Of a stretch of 64,000 bases of DNA, positions 51,574 to 59,335 are shown one piece after another. The first letter of the stretch is position 1; each line of letters starts with the position of its first letter. This DNA comes from Lentiprolixibacter aurantiacus. Its GTDB lineage: Bacteria; Bacteroidota; Bacteroidia; Flavobacteriales; Flavobacteriaceae. Under the pieces are notes generated by a model that had not been told where the DNA came from, did not search any database, and saw nothing but the letters and a program-made list of their open reading frames with translations. The DNA lies in contig NZ_JAPFQP010000004.1 of assembly GCF_026241225.1 (NCBI RefSeq), forward strand, positions 434,001-498,000. Reading direction: 5' to 3'. The position numbers and the translations under genes were made by a program.

Positions 51574-53349
51574 CTATTGTTTTCTCTCGAATACAAGCAC
51601 ATCGTATGCTACGGTACCTGCCTCGGGATCATCACTCCAATCCTTCAGCTCAATGCGGTCTGCGGTAATGGAAACCAGGTTCCAGTCGTCAGTAAGCTCA
51701 GCAAAAGGTGCATCGTCTCCAAAGTTCAGGTAAACCTTCAGCTCGTTTTCATAGTTGCGAATTACCCTCCAGAGTCCGTTGAATAGCGGATCCATATTGG
51801 TGGACACGGTCACCAGGTGCTCTGGCTGGAAGTTAAAGTCGTACCCTTCAAACTCCTGAGTAATATCCACACCGTTATCCTGGTACTGAGCAACTACCCA
51901 TTCTCCTTCCATCATAATGCTGCGGATCTCCACAACATCACCATCATTGGCATTATCGTCACATACGCGTTGAAGGATCAGTTCGTAACCAATTTCAGGA
52001 ATCTCAAACTTTAATCGGTCGTACCTCAGGCTGCTCAATGGCCACTCGAAATTCACACCTGGCTCATCTCCTATTGTAATGGACATAACCAGTCTGCCCT
52101 GCTCATTCCTCACTATTTCCCAAGTACCTTCGTACATGATCTCTTCATTGCTAAGGGTAACTACGCCTTCTGCAAAGAAATTGAACTCATATCCGAGCAG
52201 ACGGTTTATTTCCTCTCCCTGGTTCTTCACTTTTTTGATTACCCAGCTACATTCTCTCAGGATCTGTCTCAGGGAGTCTGGTTCAACATCTTCTTCACAG
52301 GCAATTTTCATTACAATATGGTTACCCTCATCAGAGAAGAGTTTGATCTTTCCTTCGCCAACTTCATATACCTTCCAGCTCAGGTTGAAATCTACCAGGG
52401 TATCAAAGAAAAGCTGTAATTCTACGTAGTCGCTATTAGTATCATTAAGCTCCCATTCTCCATTGAGAACGTTTCCTGCCCTGTCCCTAACAGTAACACT
52501 TCCGTCTTCCCTGAATCGCATCAGGAATGCTTCGTATTGGGCCGATTGGTTAACACCATCTCGCTCCACAGAAAGAACTATCCAGGGGCATTCTACAAGG
52601 TAATTGGCCAGGCGCTCCTTATTAAAGTCATCATCATTATAATCATTATCGTCGTCTTCATCACAGGCTTCTTTGGCGTTTTCAATGGTGATAGCCAGTT
52701 CTGCATTGTTGGTTACCGTAACCACGGTTCCGTCATAAAGTTTCAGGTCTACCGGGAAATCAATACTGATAAGGTCATCGTCGTCAAGGCCTTCCAGGAA
52801 TCTTCTCAATTGCTCATCGTTTTCAATGGTAACACTACCAGTCTGCACCTCGTTTATGTCGAAAGTGTAAAAAGTAACGGGATAGACAAAGTCAATACAT
52901 TCAATATCGTCATCTCCGCCACCTTCAATACACTCCGCGGCAAGTGCTCTCAATTCTTCAAAATTGGAAATGGTAATTTCCGTGTAATCTTCCAGTGTGA
53001 TAGTAATGGGGAAAAGTATTTCCAGGACGTCAATATCATCATCCAACTGGTCAAAAATCTCCTCGATCACTTTGAGGTCTTCCGGGGAATCGATGGTAAT
53101 GTCCAGACCGTTTACATTTACCGTGTAAGGGAAATTAACGGCAAAACAGCTAGCTCCGTCAACGATGTTGTCAAAGGAACCATCCTTGGCAGCTGTTCGC
53201 TGTATAAGTTTGGCCGTTGAAGAACTCGCCATTAAGGTTTGTTGTTCATCGGGTTGGGGCAATTCTTCAAATTCCTCCTGACAGGAAGTAAAGGTCAGGG
53301 CCGTAATTAGCAGTAGGACTAAAGCCGAATAATTAAAGATCTTTTTCAT
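51574..53349 (-). CDS. repeat-built acidic lipoprotein, ECF-controlled
   Basis: 591 residues. The lipobox FTSC (Cys 23) makes it a lipoprotein. About residues 68-235 hold four similar units of the form NFPYTVNV..ITIDSPEDL, LFPITITL..ITISNFEEL, VYPVTFYT..VTIENDEQL and DFPVDLKL..VTVTNNAEL, followed by an acidic linker CDEDDDNDYNDDD. Residues about 250-590 hold three lipocalin-like units, each opening with CPWIVLSVERDG, CSWVIKKVKNQG or GEWVVAQYQDNG. Three or four acidic stretches (DDDIDV, GGGDDDIE, DDDD) suggest calcium binding. No enzyme motif. Divergent from the sigma gene, with an ECF-type promoter. Likely a surface or periplasmic binding protein. Confidence 0.8.
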   Translation of the reverse strand: MKKIFNYSALVLLLITALTFTSCQEEFEELPQPDEQQTLMASSSTAKLIQRTAAKDGSFDNIVDGASCFAVNFPYTVNVNGLDITIDSPEDLKVIEEIFDQLDDDIDVLEILFPITITLEDYTEITISNFEELRALAAECIEGGGDDDIECIDFVYPVTFYTFDINEVQTGSVTIENDEQLRRFLEGLDDDDLISIDFPVDLKLYDGTVVTVTNNAELAITIENAKEACDEDDDNDYNDDDFNKERLANYLVECPWIVLSVERDGVNQSAQYEAFLMRFREDGSVTVRDRAGNVLNGEWELNDTNSDYVELQLFFDTLVDFNLSWKVYEVGEGKIKLFSDEGNHIVMKIACEEDVEPDSLRQILRECSWVIKKVKNQGEEINRLLGYEFNFFAEGVVTLSNEEIMYEGTWEIVRNEQGRLVMSITIGDEPGVNFEWPLSSLRYDRLKFEIPEIGYELILQRVCDDNANDGDVVEIRSIMMEGEWVVAQYQDNGVDITQEFEGYDFNFQPEHLVTVSTNMDPLFNGLWRVIRNYENELKVYLNFGDDAPFAELTDDWNLVSITADRIELKDWSDDPEAGTVAYDVLVFERKQ

Positions 53350-53380
53350 AATGATTTGGATAAATTGTTGTTCGTTCTCA

Positions 53381-53411
53381 CTTATAACAATTGATTCTCT
53401 TTCTACCCTAC
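53381..53411 (-). promoter_or_regulatory. ECF-type promoter of the repeat lipoprotein gene
   Basis: Reads GTAGGGTAGA (53411-53402), 11 nt, TTGTTATAAG (53390-53381) on the minus strand, 31 bp before the ATG. Both decamers and the spacing are identical to those before fecR, so they most likely are the -35/-10 of the sigma factor encoded between the two genes. Confidence 0.75.
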
Positions 53412-53434
53412 TCCGATTTTAATTTTTTTTAAAA

Positions 53435-53442
53435 TATCTTTG
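53435..53442 (+). promoter_or_regulatory. housekeeping-type -7 element of the ECF sigma gene
   Basis: TATCTTTG, exact TAnnTTTG match, giving a leader of about 25 nt before the ATG at 53474. It differs from the promoter pair of the other two genes in this circuit. Confidence 0.6.
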
Positions 53443-53473
53443 AGTACAGACCAACTTTTAGAACCTGGGGCTT

Positions 53474-53974
53474 ATGGATAATGTTTGTGAAGAGGAAGTG
53501 TACAGTTCCCTCTTCAGGGCCAATTCCAAAACGGTATTCAATTACATATATTATAAGTACGGCAACGAGGAAAAAGCTTATGACGTTGTGCAGGAGGCAT
53601 TTATCAAGCTTTGGGAGAATTGCGCCAAAGTATCCCCCGAGAAAGCCAAATCATTTGTCTATACGGTTGCCAATAATCTGTATTTGAATCTGATCAAGGC
53701 AGAGAAAGTACGCCAGAAGTACGCCTCTGATTCAAAAAAACCAGTCTCTCACGAATCTCCCGAATTTTTGCTCGAAGAACAGGAATACAAGGAAAAGCTG
53801 GATCGGGCCTTAGCCAGTCTACCTGATAATCAGCGGACGGTTTTCCTTTTGAACCGGATAGATGGAAAGAAATATGCCGAAATAGCAGAAATGGAAGGAG
53901 TGAGTGTCAAGGCCATTGAAAAAAGGATGCACCTGGCCCTGAAAACACTCCGAAATGAGATTGAAGGACTTTAA
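53474..53974 (+). CDS. ECF-type RNA polymerase sigma factor
   Basis: 166 residues. Sigma region 2: LFRANSKTVFNYIYYKYGNEEKAYDVVQEAFIKLW; region 4: LASLPDNQRTVFLLNRIDGKKYAEIAEMEGVSVKAIEKRMHLALKTLR. The order sigma-fecR-TonB receptor is the standard outer-membrane sensing arrangement in Bacteroidota. It likely drives fecR-tonB receptor and the divergent lipoprotein gene through the shared decamers, while its own gene uses a housekeeping-type promoter. Confidence 0.9.
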   Translation: MDNVCEEEVYSSLFRANSKTVFNYIYYKYGNEEKAYDVVQEAFIKLWENCAKVSPEKAKSFVYTVANNLYLNLIKAEKVRQKYASDSKKPVSHESPEFLLEEQEYKEKLDRALASLPDNQRTVFLLNRIDGKKYAEIAEMEGVSVKAIEKRMHLALKTLRNEIEGL

Positions 53975-54034
53975 TAAAATCCGGTAGAAAGACCCGGGAA
54001 AATATAAGGACAACTAATTTTTTTTGATTTCCGG

Positions 54035-54065
54035 GTAGGGTAGATCAATTTTAAGTTGTTATAAG
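54035..54065 (+). promoter_or_regulatory. ECF-type promoter of fecR
   Basis: GTAGGGTAGA, then 11 nt, then TTGTTATAAG, 17 nt before the ATG of fecR. Both decamers and the spacing are identical to those before the divergent lipoprotein gene at 53381-53411. Confidence 0.75.
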
Positions 54066-54082
54066 GACGAAAAGTTAGCAAA

Positions 54083-54988
54083 ATGCAAGAGAATTATTTG
54101 GCAAAATGGCTTAATAACGAACTTTCGGAAGAAGAGCGAAAGCTTTTCGAACAGTCCGAGGAGTTTGCTTCTTACCAGAGGCTGATAGAGGCTTCAGGCA
54201 AGCTAAGTGCGCCCGAATTTGATGTGGAGAAAGCTCTTGCTGACCTTCAGCAACGTAAGGAGAATGCAGGAGGAAGAGTAGTTCCTCTGAATTCTTTCCG
54301 GAAATTTATCAGGGTTGCGGCAGCAGTTGCCGCTATTGCTGTGCTTTCAGTCTACTTCCTGTCATCTGGTGATATCACCGTTCACACAGAATTTGCAGAA
54401 CGGAGTGAAGTAGTACTTCCTGACAATTCTGAGATCATCCTAAATGCCGGGTCAGAAATAACATACAGCGAAAAGAATTGGGATAAGGAGCGCACCCTGA
54501 ACCTAAAAGGGGAAGCCTTTTTTAAGGTGGCCAAAGGAGAAAAGTTCCAGGTGGCCACGGAAGCCGGAATAGTAACCGTACTGGGCACCCAATTTAATGT
54601 TGAAAACCGTAATGGCTATTTTGAAGTAAGCTGTTTCGAAGGTCTGGTAAGCGTAAACTACCAGGGTGAAGAAACCCAGCTGGCCGCAGGTGACGCATTC
54701 CTTGCCATCAGGGGGGAAATCATCCCTGCAGACAGTCCGACAGAAGTAGTTCCTGCCTGGATGCTTGATGAAAGTAGCTTTAAAAGTACCCCACTTGTCT
54801 ATGTACTCGGTGAACTGGAAAGACAGTTCGATCTGGAGGTCACAACCCAGAATGTAGACCTGGATCAGTTGTATACCGGCAGCTTTAGCAACACAAACCT
54901 GAATTTGGCGTTAGAAAGTATAAGCGCCCCTTCAAACCTTGCGTATACCATTGAGGGGAAACAGGTTTTAATATATGCTAAAGACTAA
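54083..54988 (+). CDS. FecR-family anti-sigma factor
   Basis: 301 residues. Cytoplasmic N-terminus (about 1-70), one membrane span (IRVAAAVAAIAVLSVYFLSS), then the periplasmic FecR domain: TEFAERSEVVLPDNSEIILNAGSE, LKGEAFFKVAKGEKFQV, VLGTQFNVENRNG, and a C-terminal DUF4974 region. In the pathway it holds the sigma factor until the outer-membrane receptor signals through its STN domain. It overlaps the receptor gene by 14 bp. Confidence 0.9.
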   Translation: MQENYLAKWLNNELSEEERKLFEQSEEFASYQRLIEASGKLSAPEFDVEKALADLQQRKENAGGRVVPLNSFRKFIRVAAAVAAIAVLSVYFLSSGDITVHTEFAERSEVVLPDNSEIILNAGSEITYSEKNWDKERTLNLKGEAFFKVAKGEKFQVATEAGIVTVLGTQFNVENRNGYFEVSCFEGLVSVNYQGEETQLAAGDAFLAIRGEIIPADSPTEVVPAWMLDESSFKSTPLVYVLGELERQFDLEVTTQNVDLDQLYTGSFSNTNLNLALESISAPSNLAYTIEGKQVLIYAKD

Positions 54989-57563
54989 GCTAAACCGTAT
55001 TTTTCTTTGTCTCCTTTTCCTTCTTGTGCTCCTGCAGAAGGCACCTGCCCAGGAGAAGGAATCATCACTTTCCCTTATTGCCTATATAGAAGAACTGGAA
55101 AACCGGTTCCAGGTCAAGTTCAGTTTTGCGGATGAAGACCTGAGCGGAATAGAAATAATTCGGCCGGCGGCTGCAGATTTGCCATCCATACTGGAAGGGC
55201 TGCGAAGTCAAACACAGCTCACTATTAAGCAATTAAACGAACGTTATTATACCGTTTTCAAAAGCAGCACAGTAGACATTTGCGGAGAAGTGCTGGATAA
55301 CTATATGTCACTGGGTATCCCTGGAGCTTCCGTAGAGGTTTTGGGAGGTTCCCTGGCACAGGTTACCGATAGTGAGGGGAAGTTTTCATTCACAAATGTT
55401 CCCCGAAAAGCAGTAATTAGAATACGCCATCTGGGCTACAAAGTAAGATATATCAATGCCGAAGATCTTATAAGCAGGCCCTGTTCTCGTATTCCCCTGG
55501 GATTGAGTTACCAGCAGCTGGAGGAAGTGGTTGTATCCCAATTCCTGACCACGGGAATACAGCGCAAAGACGATGGCAGTTTCACTATCAAACAGGAAGA
55601 GTTTGGCATTCTTCCCGGGCTCATAGAACCGGATATATTGCAGACCATACAGGCATTGCCTGGGATCAAAAGTATAGACGAAAGAGTTTCCGATATCAAT
55701 ATACGGGGAGGAACCAACGACCAGAATCTCATACTCTGGGATGGGATCAAAATGTATCAGTCTGGTCATTTTTTTGGGCTGATATCCGCCTTTAACCCAT
55801 ACCTGACCGAGCGCATCAACATCATTAAAAATGGAACAAGCGCCCGGTATGGAGAAGGTGTTAGCGGGATTATCAGCATGGAGACCAGGAATAGCCTTGA
55901 CCAGGATGCTTTCGGGGGGGCAGGCTTCAATCTGATCAGTGGTGATGCATATGCCCAGATTCCACTCTCAAATAAATTAGCTGTACAGTTTTCAGCGCGA
56001 AGGTCTGTCACCGATTTCCTCAACACCCCAACCTACAGCCAGTTTTTTGATCGTGCTTTCCAGGATTCCGAAGTGGTTGGAAGCGGGGCCGGGACCAATA
56101 CCGGCGTTAACAGGGATGAATCGTTTTACTTCTATGATTTTACCGGAAAAGTACTTTTTAACCCCAGTCCGGACCATAAGGTACGACTCAATTTCATAAA
56201 TATAAATAACAACCTGAATTACGAAGAGGAATCCCGGGATACGGGGTTGAGGAACAGCAGTGCACTGGACCAGACCAACCTCTCTTTTGGAGGGAGCCTG
56301 GAGAGTTCCTGGAGCGACAGGTTTAAAACCCGTTTCAATGCCTATTATACAGAATACAACCTGGATGCCCAAAATACTTCAGATGGGGGGGTACAGGAAC
56401 TTTTTCAGAATAACCGGGTGGTAGAAACCGCTGTGAAGGCATTCGGTAGTTTTCAGTGGCGACCTAACTGGTCATGGCAGGGAGGATATCAGTTTACTGA
56501 AGTTGGGGTTACCAATTTTACAGACGTTACTCAGCCGCCTTTTAACAGCAATATAAAAGGGGTTATACGCACACACGTGCTCTTTTCCGAGGGTATACAC
56601 AATTCTGAAAATGGTCGACTAAAAGCTATTGCTGGGCTCAGGGCACACTATATCGAAAACCTGAATACATTTTCGGAGATTATTGTAGAGCCCAGGGTCA
56701 ATATAAATTACAAATTGGGGGAAGACTGGCAACTGCAATTGCTGGGTGAATTCAAGAATCAAACCACCAACCAGGTAATTGATCTGGAACAGAATTTTCT
56801 GGGTGTAGAAAAAAGGCGCTGGATAGTTGCCAATACAGCAACTGACACTCTATTGAATGGCGCCCCCAATGAACGCCCGCTACCCATTGTACGCAGTAAA
56901 CAGGCTTCTCTGGGCCTTAATTACGATAAAGGACACTGGTTTGTAGGCCTGGAAGGTTTCTATAAATACGTAGACGGGATAAGCACAGATACACAGGGAT
57001 TTCAGAATGAGGACCAATTCAATGGGGAAATAGGGGAATACAGGATCATGGGACTGGAATTTCTGATCAACCACAGGAACCGTTATTTCAGTACCTGGCT
57101 CAGTTATACGTTTAACGATAATGAATATACGTTTAACAACATCACTCCAAACGTTTTTCCAAATAACCTTGATATTCGGCATACGATTTCCTTTGCAACC
57201 ACATACATGTACCGGGGATTTAAACTGGGGGTAGGATTAAACTACCGCACAGGCAGGCCCTATACACAGCCCCTTGAAGGTGCTGCCGGGATCAATACCA
57301 GTGTATTCCCCTTTACCATAGCGTACCAATCTCCCAACAGCGGCAGGCTCCCCGATTATATCCGGGCAGATATATCGGCCCTTTACGATTTTAATATCAG
57401 CGCCAACATAAAAGCCACTGCAGGTGCCTCGGTAATCAATGTATTTGATAAACGCAATGTCCTGAACACCTATTACCGCCTGAACCGGCAGAACGAAATT
57501 GAGGCGGTGGAAAGCATCTCACTCGGGCTTACACCCAATGTTAGCTTCCGGGTTTCTTTCTAG
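54975..57563 (+). CDS. TonB-dependent receptor with STN signalling domain
   Basis: 862 residues. Signal peptide (LLFLLVLLQKAPAQ), then an STN domain (SLIAYIEELENRFQVKFSF ... IEIIRPA), a carboxypeptidase-like domain (ICGEVLDNYMSLGIPGASVEV), a plug (LQTIQALPGIKS ... INIRGGTNDQNLILWDGI) and a barrel ending RVSF. STN receptors both import a substrate and signal to FecR in the periplasm. No SusD partner is encoded, so the substrate is probably a small molecule, not a glycan; unknown. Its stop overlaps blh by 4 bp, convergent. Confidence 0.9.
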   Translation: MLKTKLNRIFLCLLFLLVLLQKAPAQEKESSLSLIAYIEELENRFQVKFSFADEDLSGIEIIRPAAADLPSILEGLRSQTQLTIKQLNERYYTVFKSSTVDICGEVLDNYMSLGIPGASVEVLGGSLAQVTDSEGKFSFTNVPRKAVIRIRHLGYKVRYINAEDLISRPCSRIPLGLSYQQLEEVVVSQFLTTGIQRKDDGSFTIKQEEFGILPGLIEPDILQTIQALPGIKSIDERVSDINIRGGTNDQNLILWDGIKMYQSGHFFGLISAFNPYLTERINIIKNGTSARYGEGVSGIISMETRNSLDQDAFGGAGFNLISGDAYAQIPLSNKLAVQFSARRSVTDFLNTPTYSQFFDRAFQDSEVVGSGAGTNTGVNRDESFYFYDFTGKVLFNPSPDHKVRLNFININNNLNYEEESRDTGLRNSSALDQTNLSFGGSLESSWSDRFKTRFNAYYTEYNLDAQNTSDGGVQELFQNNRVVETAVKAFGSFQWRPNWSWQGGYQFTEVGVTNFTDVTQPPFNSNIKGVIRTHVLFSEGIHNSENGRLKAIAGLRAHYIENLNTFSEIIVEPRVNINYKLGEDWQLQLLGEFKNQTTNQVIDLEQNFLGVEKRRWIVANTATDTLLNGAPNERPLPIVRSKQASLGLNYDKGHWFVGLEGFYKYVDGISTDTQGFQNEDQFNGEIGEYRIMGLEFLINHRNRYFSTWLSYTFNDNEYTFNNITPNVFPNNLDIRHTISFATTYMYRGFKLGVGLNYRTGRPYTQPLEGAAGINTSVFPFTIAYQSPNSGRLPDYIRADISALYDFNISANIKATAGASVINVFDKRNVLNTYYRLNRQNEIEAVESISLGLTPNVSFRVSF

Positions 57564-58459
57564 ATTCGGTTTACTTTGTTCATTACCAAAACATGCGGGA
57601 ACGTTATGGCTGCCAGGAAATAAACCAGAATGGAAAAAAACAGCTTGTCCTGCCCCTGAAAGATATAATACAGAATCCCCAGACCTGCCAGAGAAATTAT
57701 CCAGTACAGAAAAGAGGATTTGAAATAACTCCAGAGGGCTTTGGAACTGATCTCGCCACTGAGGAACTGAACCTGATCCATTAGGGATGGGATACTGTGC
57801 CAGATCACAAAATAGATACTAAAGCCCCAGATCAATGAGGCCGATTGGAATAAAACATAAAAGACCAGCAGGTAAAAAAGCTCTTCTATAATATGGGTTA
57901 ACAACAAAGAATTAAACGCTATCCAGGCAAAAAAAACCAGGAAAGTCAAGCCAGAAACAAGCAGGCCGTAGAAGTAAAAAGCCGTGGGTATAGAAAAGTC
58001 CGTTACATCATGGATTACACCAGTTACCTCATCGGCATGGAAATAGAACAACAGGAAGAAAATCAACATCCCATAAGCCATAAAAAATAACTCTCTCAGA
58101 ATAGAAGGCAGAGAAGTGCGGGATGCCCAATGCTGTTCGCCAAAATGATAAGCACTGGCCAGTACAAAAAATGCCAGTGCTAAAATGGGCACAAAAGAAA
58201 AAAATACTGTAATTATTCCTATGACGAGGAGGTAACTGACCAGTGCCCGCATATAAAAAGACCGGCTGCTCATCCCGGTTGTCCTTTGTATTAACTTCAA
58301 GTCATTGGCCCCATGCATGATACCAAAAGAGAAAACAAACAAATAGGCCAGCAACGCCTCTGCACGATCACCAAAATAAACAGCCAGCCACAAGCAGAAA
58401 AAAGTGCTTACGATCATGAAAGCGTTCATATTGGCAATATTTGAGGGTTGAAATTTCAT
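57560..58459 (-). CDS. blh: beta-carotene 15,15'-dioxygenase (Brp/Blh)
   Basis: 299 residues with about 8 membrane spans. Conserved His-containing motifs FSFGIMHGANDLK, SAYHFGEQHW, and YFVIWHSIPSLMDQ fit the Brp/Blh family; ITFPHVLVMNKV closes it. It cleaves beta-carotene into two retinal molecules, the chromophore of the proteorhodopsin encoded next to it. The promoter element TAATTTTG lies 64 bp upstream, facing the proteorhodopsin promoter. Confidence 0.9.
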   Translation of the reverse strand: MKFQPSNIANMNAFMIVSTFFCLWLAVYFGDRAEALLAYLFVFSFGIMHGANDLKLIQRTTGMSSRSFYMRALVSYLLVIGIITVFFSFVPILALAFFVLASAYHFGEQHWASRTSLPSILRELFFMAYGMLIFFLLFYFHADEVTGVIHDVTDFSIPTAFYFYGLLVSGLTFLVFFAWIAFNSLLLTHIIEELFYLLVFYVLFQSASLIWGFSIYFVIWHSIPSLMDQVQFLSGEISSKALWSYFKSSFLYWIISLAGLGILYYIFQGQDKLFFSILVYFLAAITFPHVLVMNKVNRI

Positions 58460-58484
58460 ATTTGTTAAAATTTAAGGAATTTTT

Positions 58485-58517
58485 TTGATTTATTCTGTTT
58501 AATTTTTTCTACATTTG
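58485..58517 (+). promoter_or_regulatory. proteorhodopsin promoter
   Basis: TTG (58485-58487), 22 nt, TACATTTG (58510-58517), a full -33/-7 pair of Bacteroidota type. Expected start near 58524, leader about 23 nt. It overlaps the expected blh start. Confidence 0.7.
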
Positions 58518-58523
58518 ATTCAA

Positions 58524-58531
58524 CAAAATTA
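58524..58531 (-). promoter_or_regulatory. -7 element of blh
   Basis: TAATTTTG on the minus strand, exact match. Its expected transcription start (about 58517) lies inside the -7 element of proteorhodopsin. No TTG at -33, so it may be weak or need an activator. Confidence 0.45.
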
Positions 58532-58546
58532 ACTAATTCTAGTTTT

Positions 58547-59281
58547 ATGGAAAATTTTTTAGCATCAATTCCAATGGTGGCGAAGATCGCTACCAATGAT
58601 TATGTTGGTTTCACCTTTTTCGTAGGGTGTATGGCCATGATGGCAGCTTCTGCCTTCTTCTTCCTGTCTATGAACAGCTACGACAGGAAGTGGAGAACCT
58701 CAATCCTTGTTTCTGGATTGATTACGTTTATTGCAGCGGTACACTACTGGTACATGAGGGATTACTGGGCGGCAAACGCTGAGTCACCTACATTCTTCCG
58801 TTATGTAGACTGGGTACTTACTGTGCCGTTAATGTGTGTTGAGTTCTTCCTGATCCTGAAAGTAGCAGGAGCGAAAAAATCACTAATGTGGAAGCTGATC
58901 TTTGCTTCTGTGGTAATGCTGGTAACCGGGTATCTCGGAGAGGCAGTTTACAGAGACGCGGCTCAGATCTGGGGCTTTATTTCCGGACTGGCTTACTTCT
59001 GGATCGTTTACATCATCTGGTTCGGAGAGGCCAAAAAGCTGGCTACAGAAGCCGGAGGTGCCGTATTAACAGCACACAAAACTCTTTGCTGGTTTGTACT
59101 GGTTGGATGGGCAATCTACCCAATCGGTTATATGGCCGGAACTCCAGGATGGTATGAAGGAATCTTTGGAGGTCTGTCCATGGATGTAGTTTACAACATA
59201 GGTGATGCCATCAACAAAATTGGATTCGGACTGGTAGTTTACAACCTGGCCGTTGTTGCTACTGCCAAGTCAGAAGCTTAA
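58547..59281 (+). CDS. proteorhodopsin, green-absorbing proton pump
   Basis: 244 residues, seven membrane helices. Helix C reads RYVDWVLTVPLMCVEFF: Asp (acceptor), Thr and Glu (donor) form the DTE motif of proton pumps, and Met replaces the Leu/Gln at the spectral tuning site, typical of green-tuned flavobacterial forms. Helix A/B contains AAVHYWYMRDYW with the His partner of the acceptor Asp; helix G carries DAINKIGFG with the retinal Lys. It pumps protons in light and supports ATP synthesis or transport. Retinal is supplied by the adjacent blh product. Confidence 0.97.
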   Translation: MENFLASIPMVAKIATNDYVGFTFFVGCMAMMAASAFFFLSMNSYDRKWRTSILVSGLITFIAAVHYWYMRDYWAANAESPTFFRYVDWVLTVPLMCVEFFLILKVAGAKKSLMWKLIFASVVMLVTGYLGEAVYRDAAQIWGFISGLAYFWIVYIIWFGEAKKLATEAGGAVLTAHKTLCWFVLVGWAIYPIGYMAGTPGWYEGIFGGLSMDVVYNIGDAINKIGFGLVVYNLAVVATAKSEA

Positions 59282-59301
59282 TCCATAGACGGAAACATCA
59301 T

Positions 59302-59334
59302 AAAAAAAGATCGCCAATTTGGCGATCTTTTTTG
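59302..59334. terminator. bidirectional terminator between proteorhodopsin and argS
   Basis: AAAAAAGATCGCC / GGCGATCTTTTTT with loop AATTT: a 13-bp stem with A/T runs at both ends. It lies 20 bp after the proteorhodopsin stop and 1 bp before the argS stop, and serves both. Confidence 0.9.
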
Positions 59335-59335
59335 T

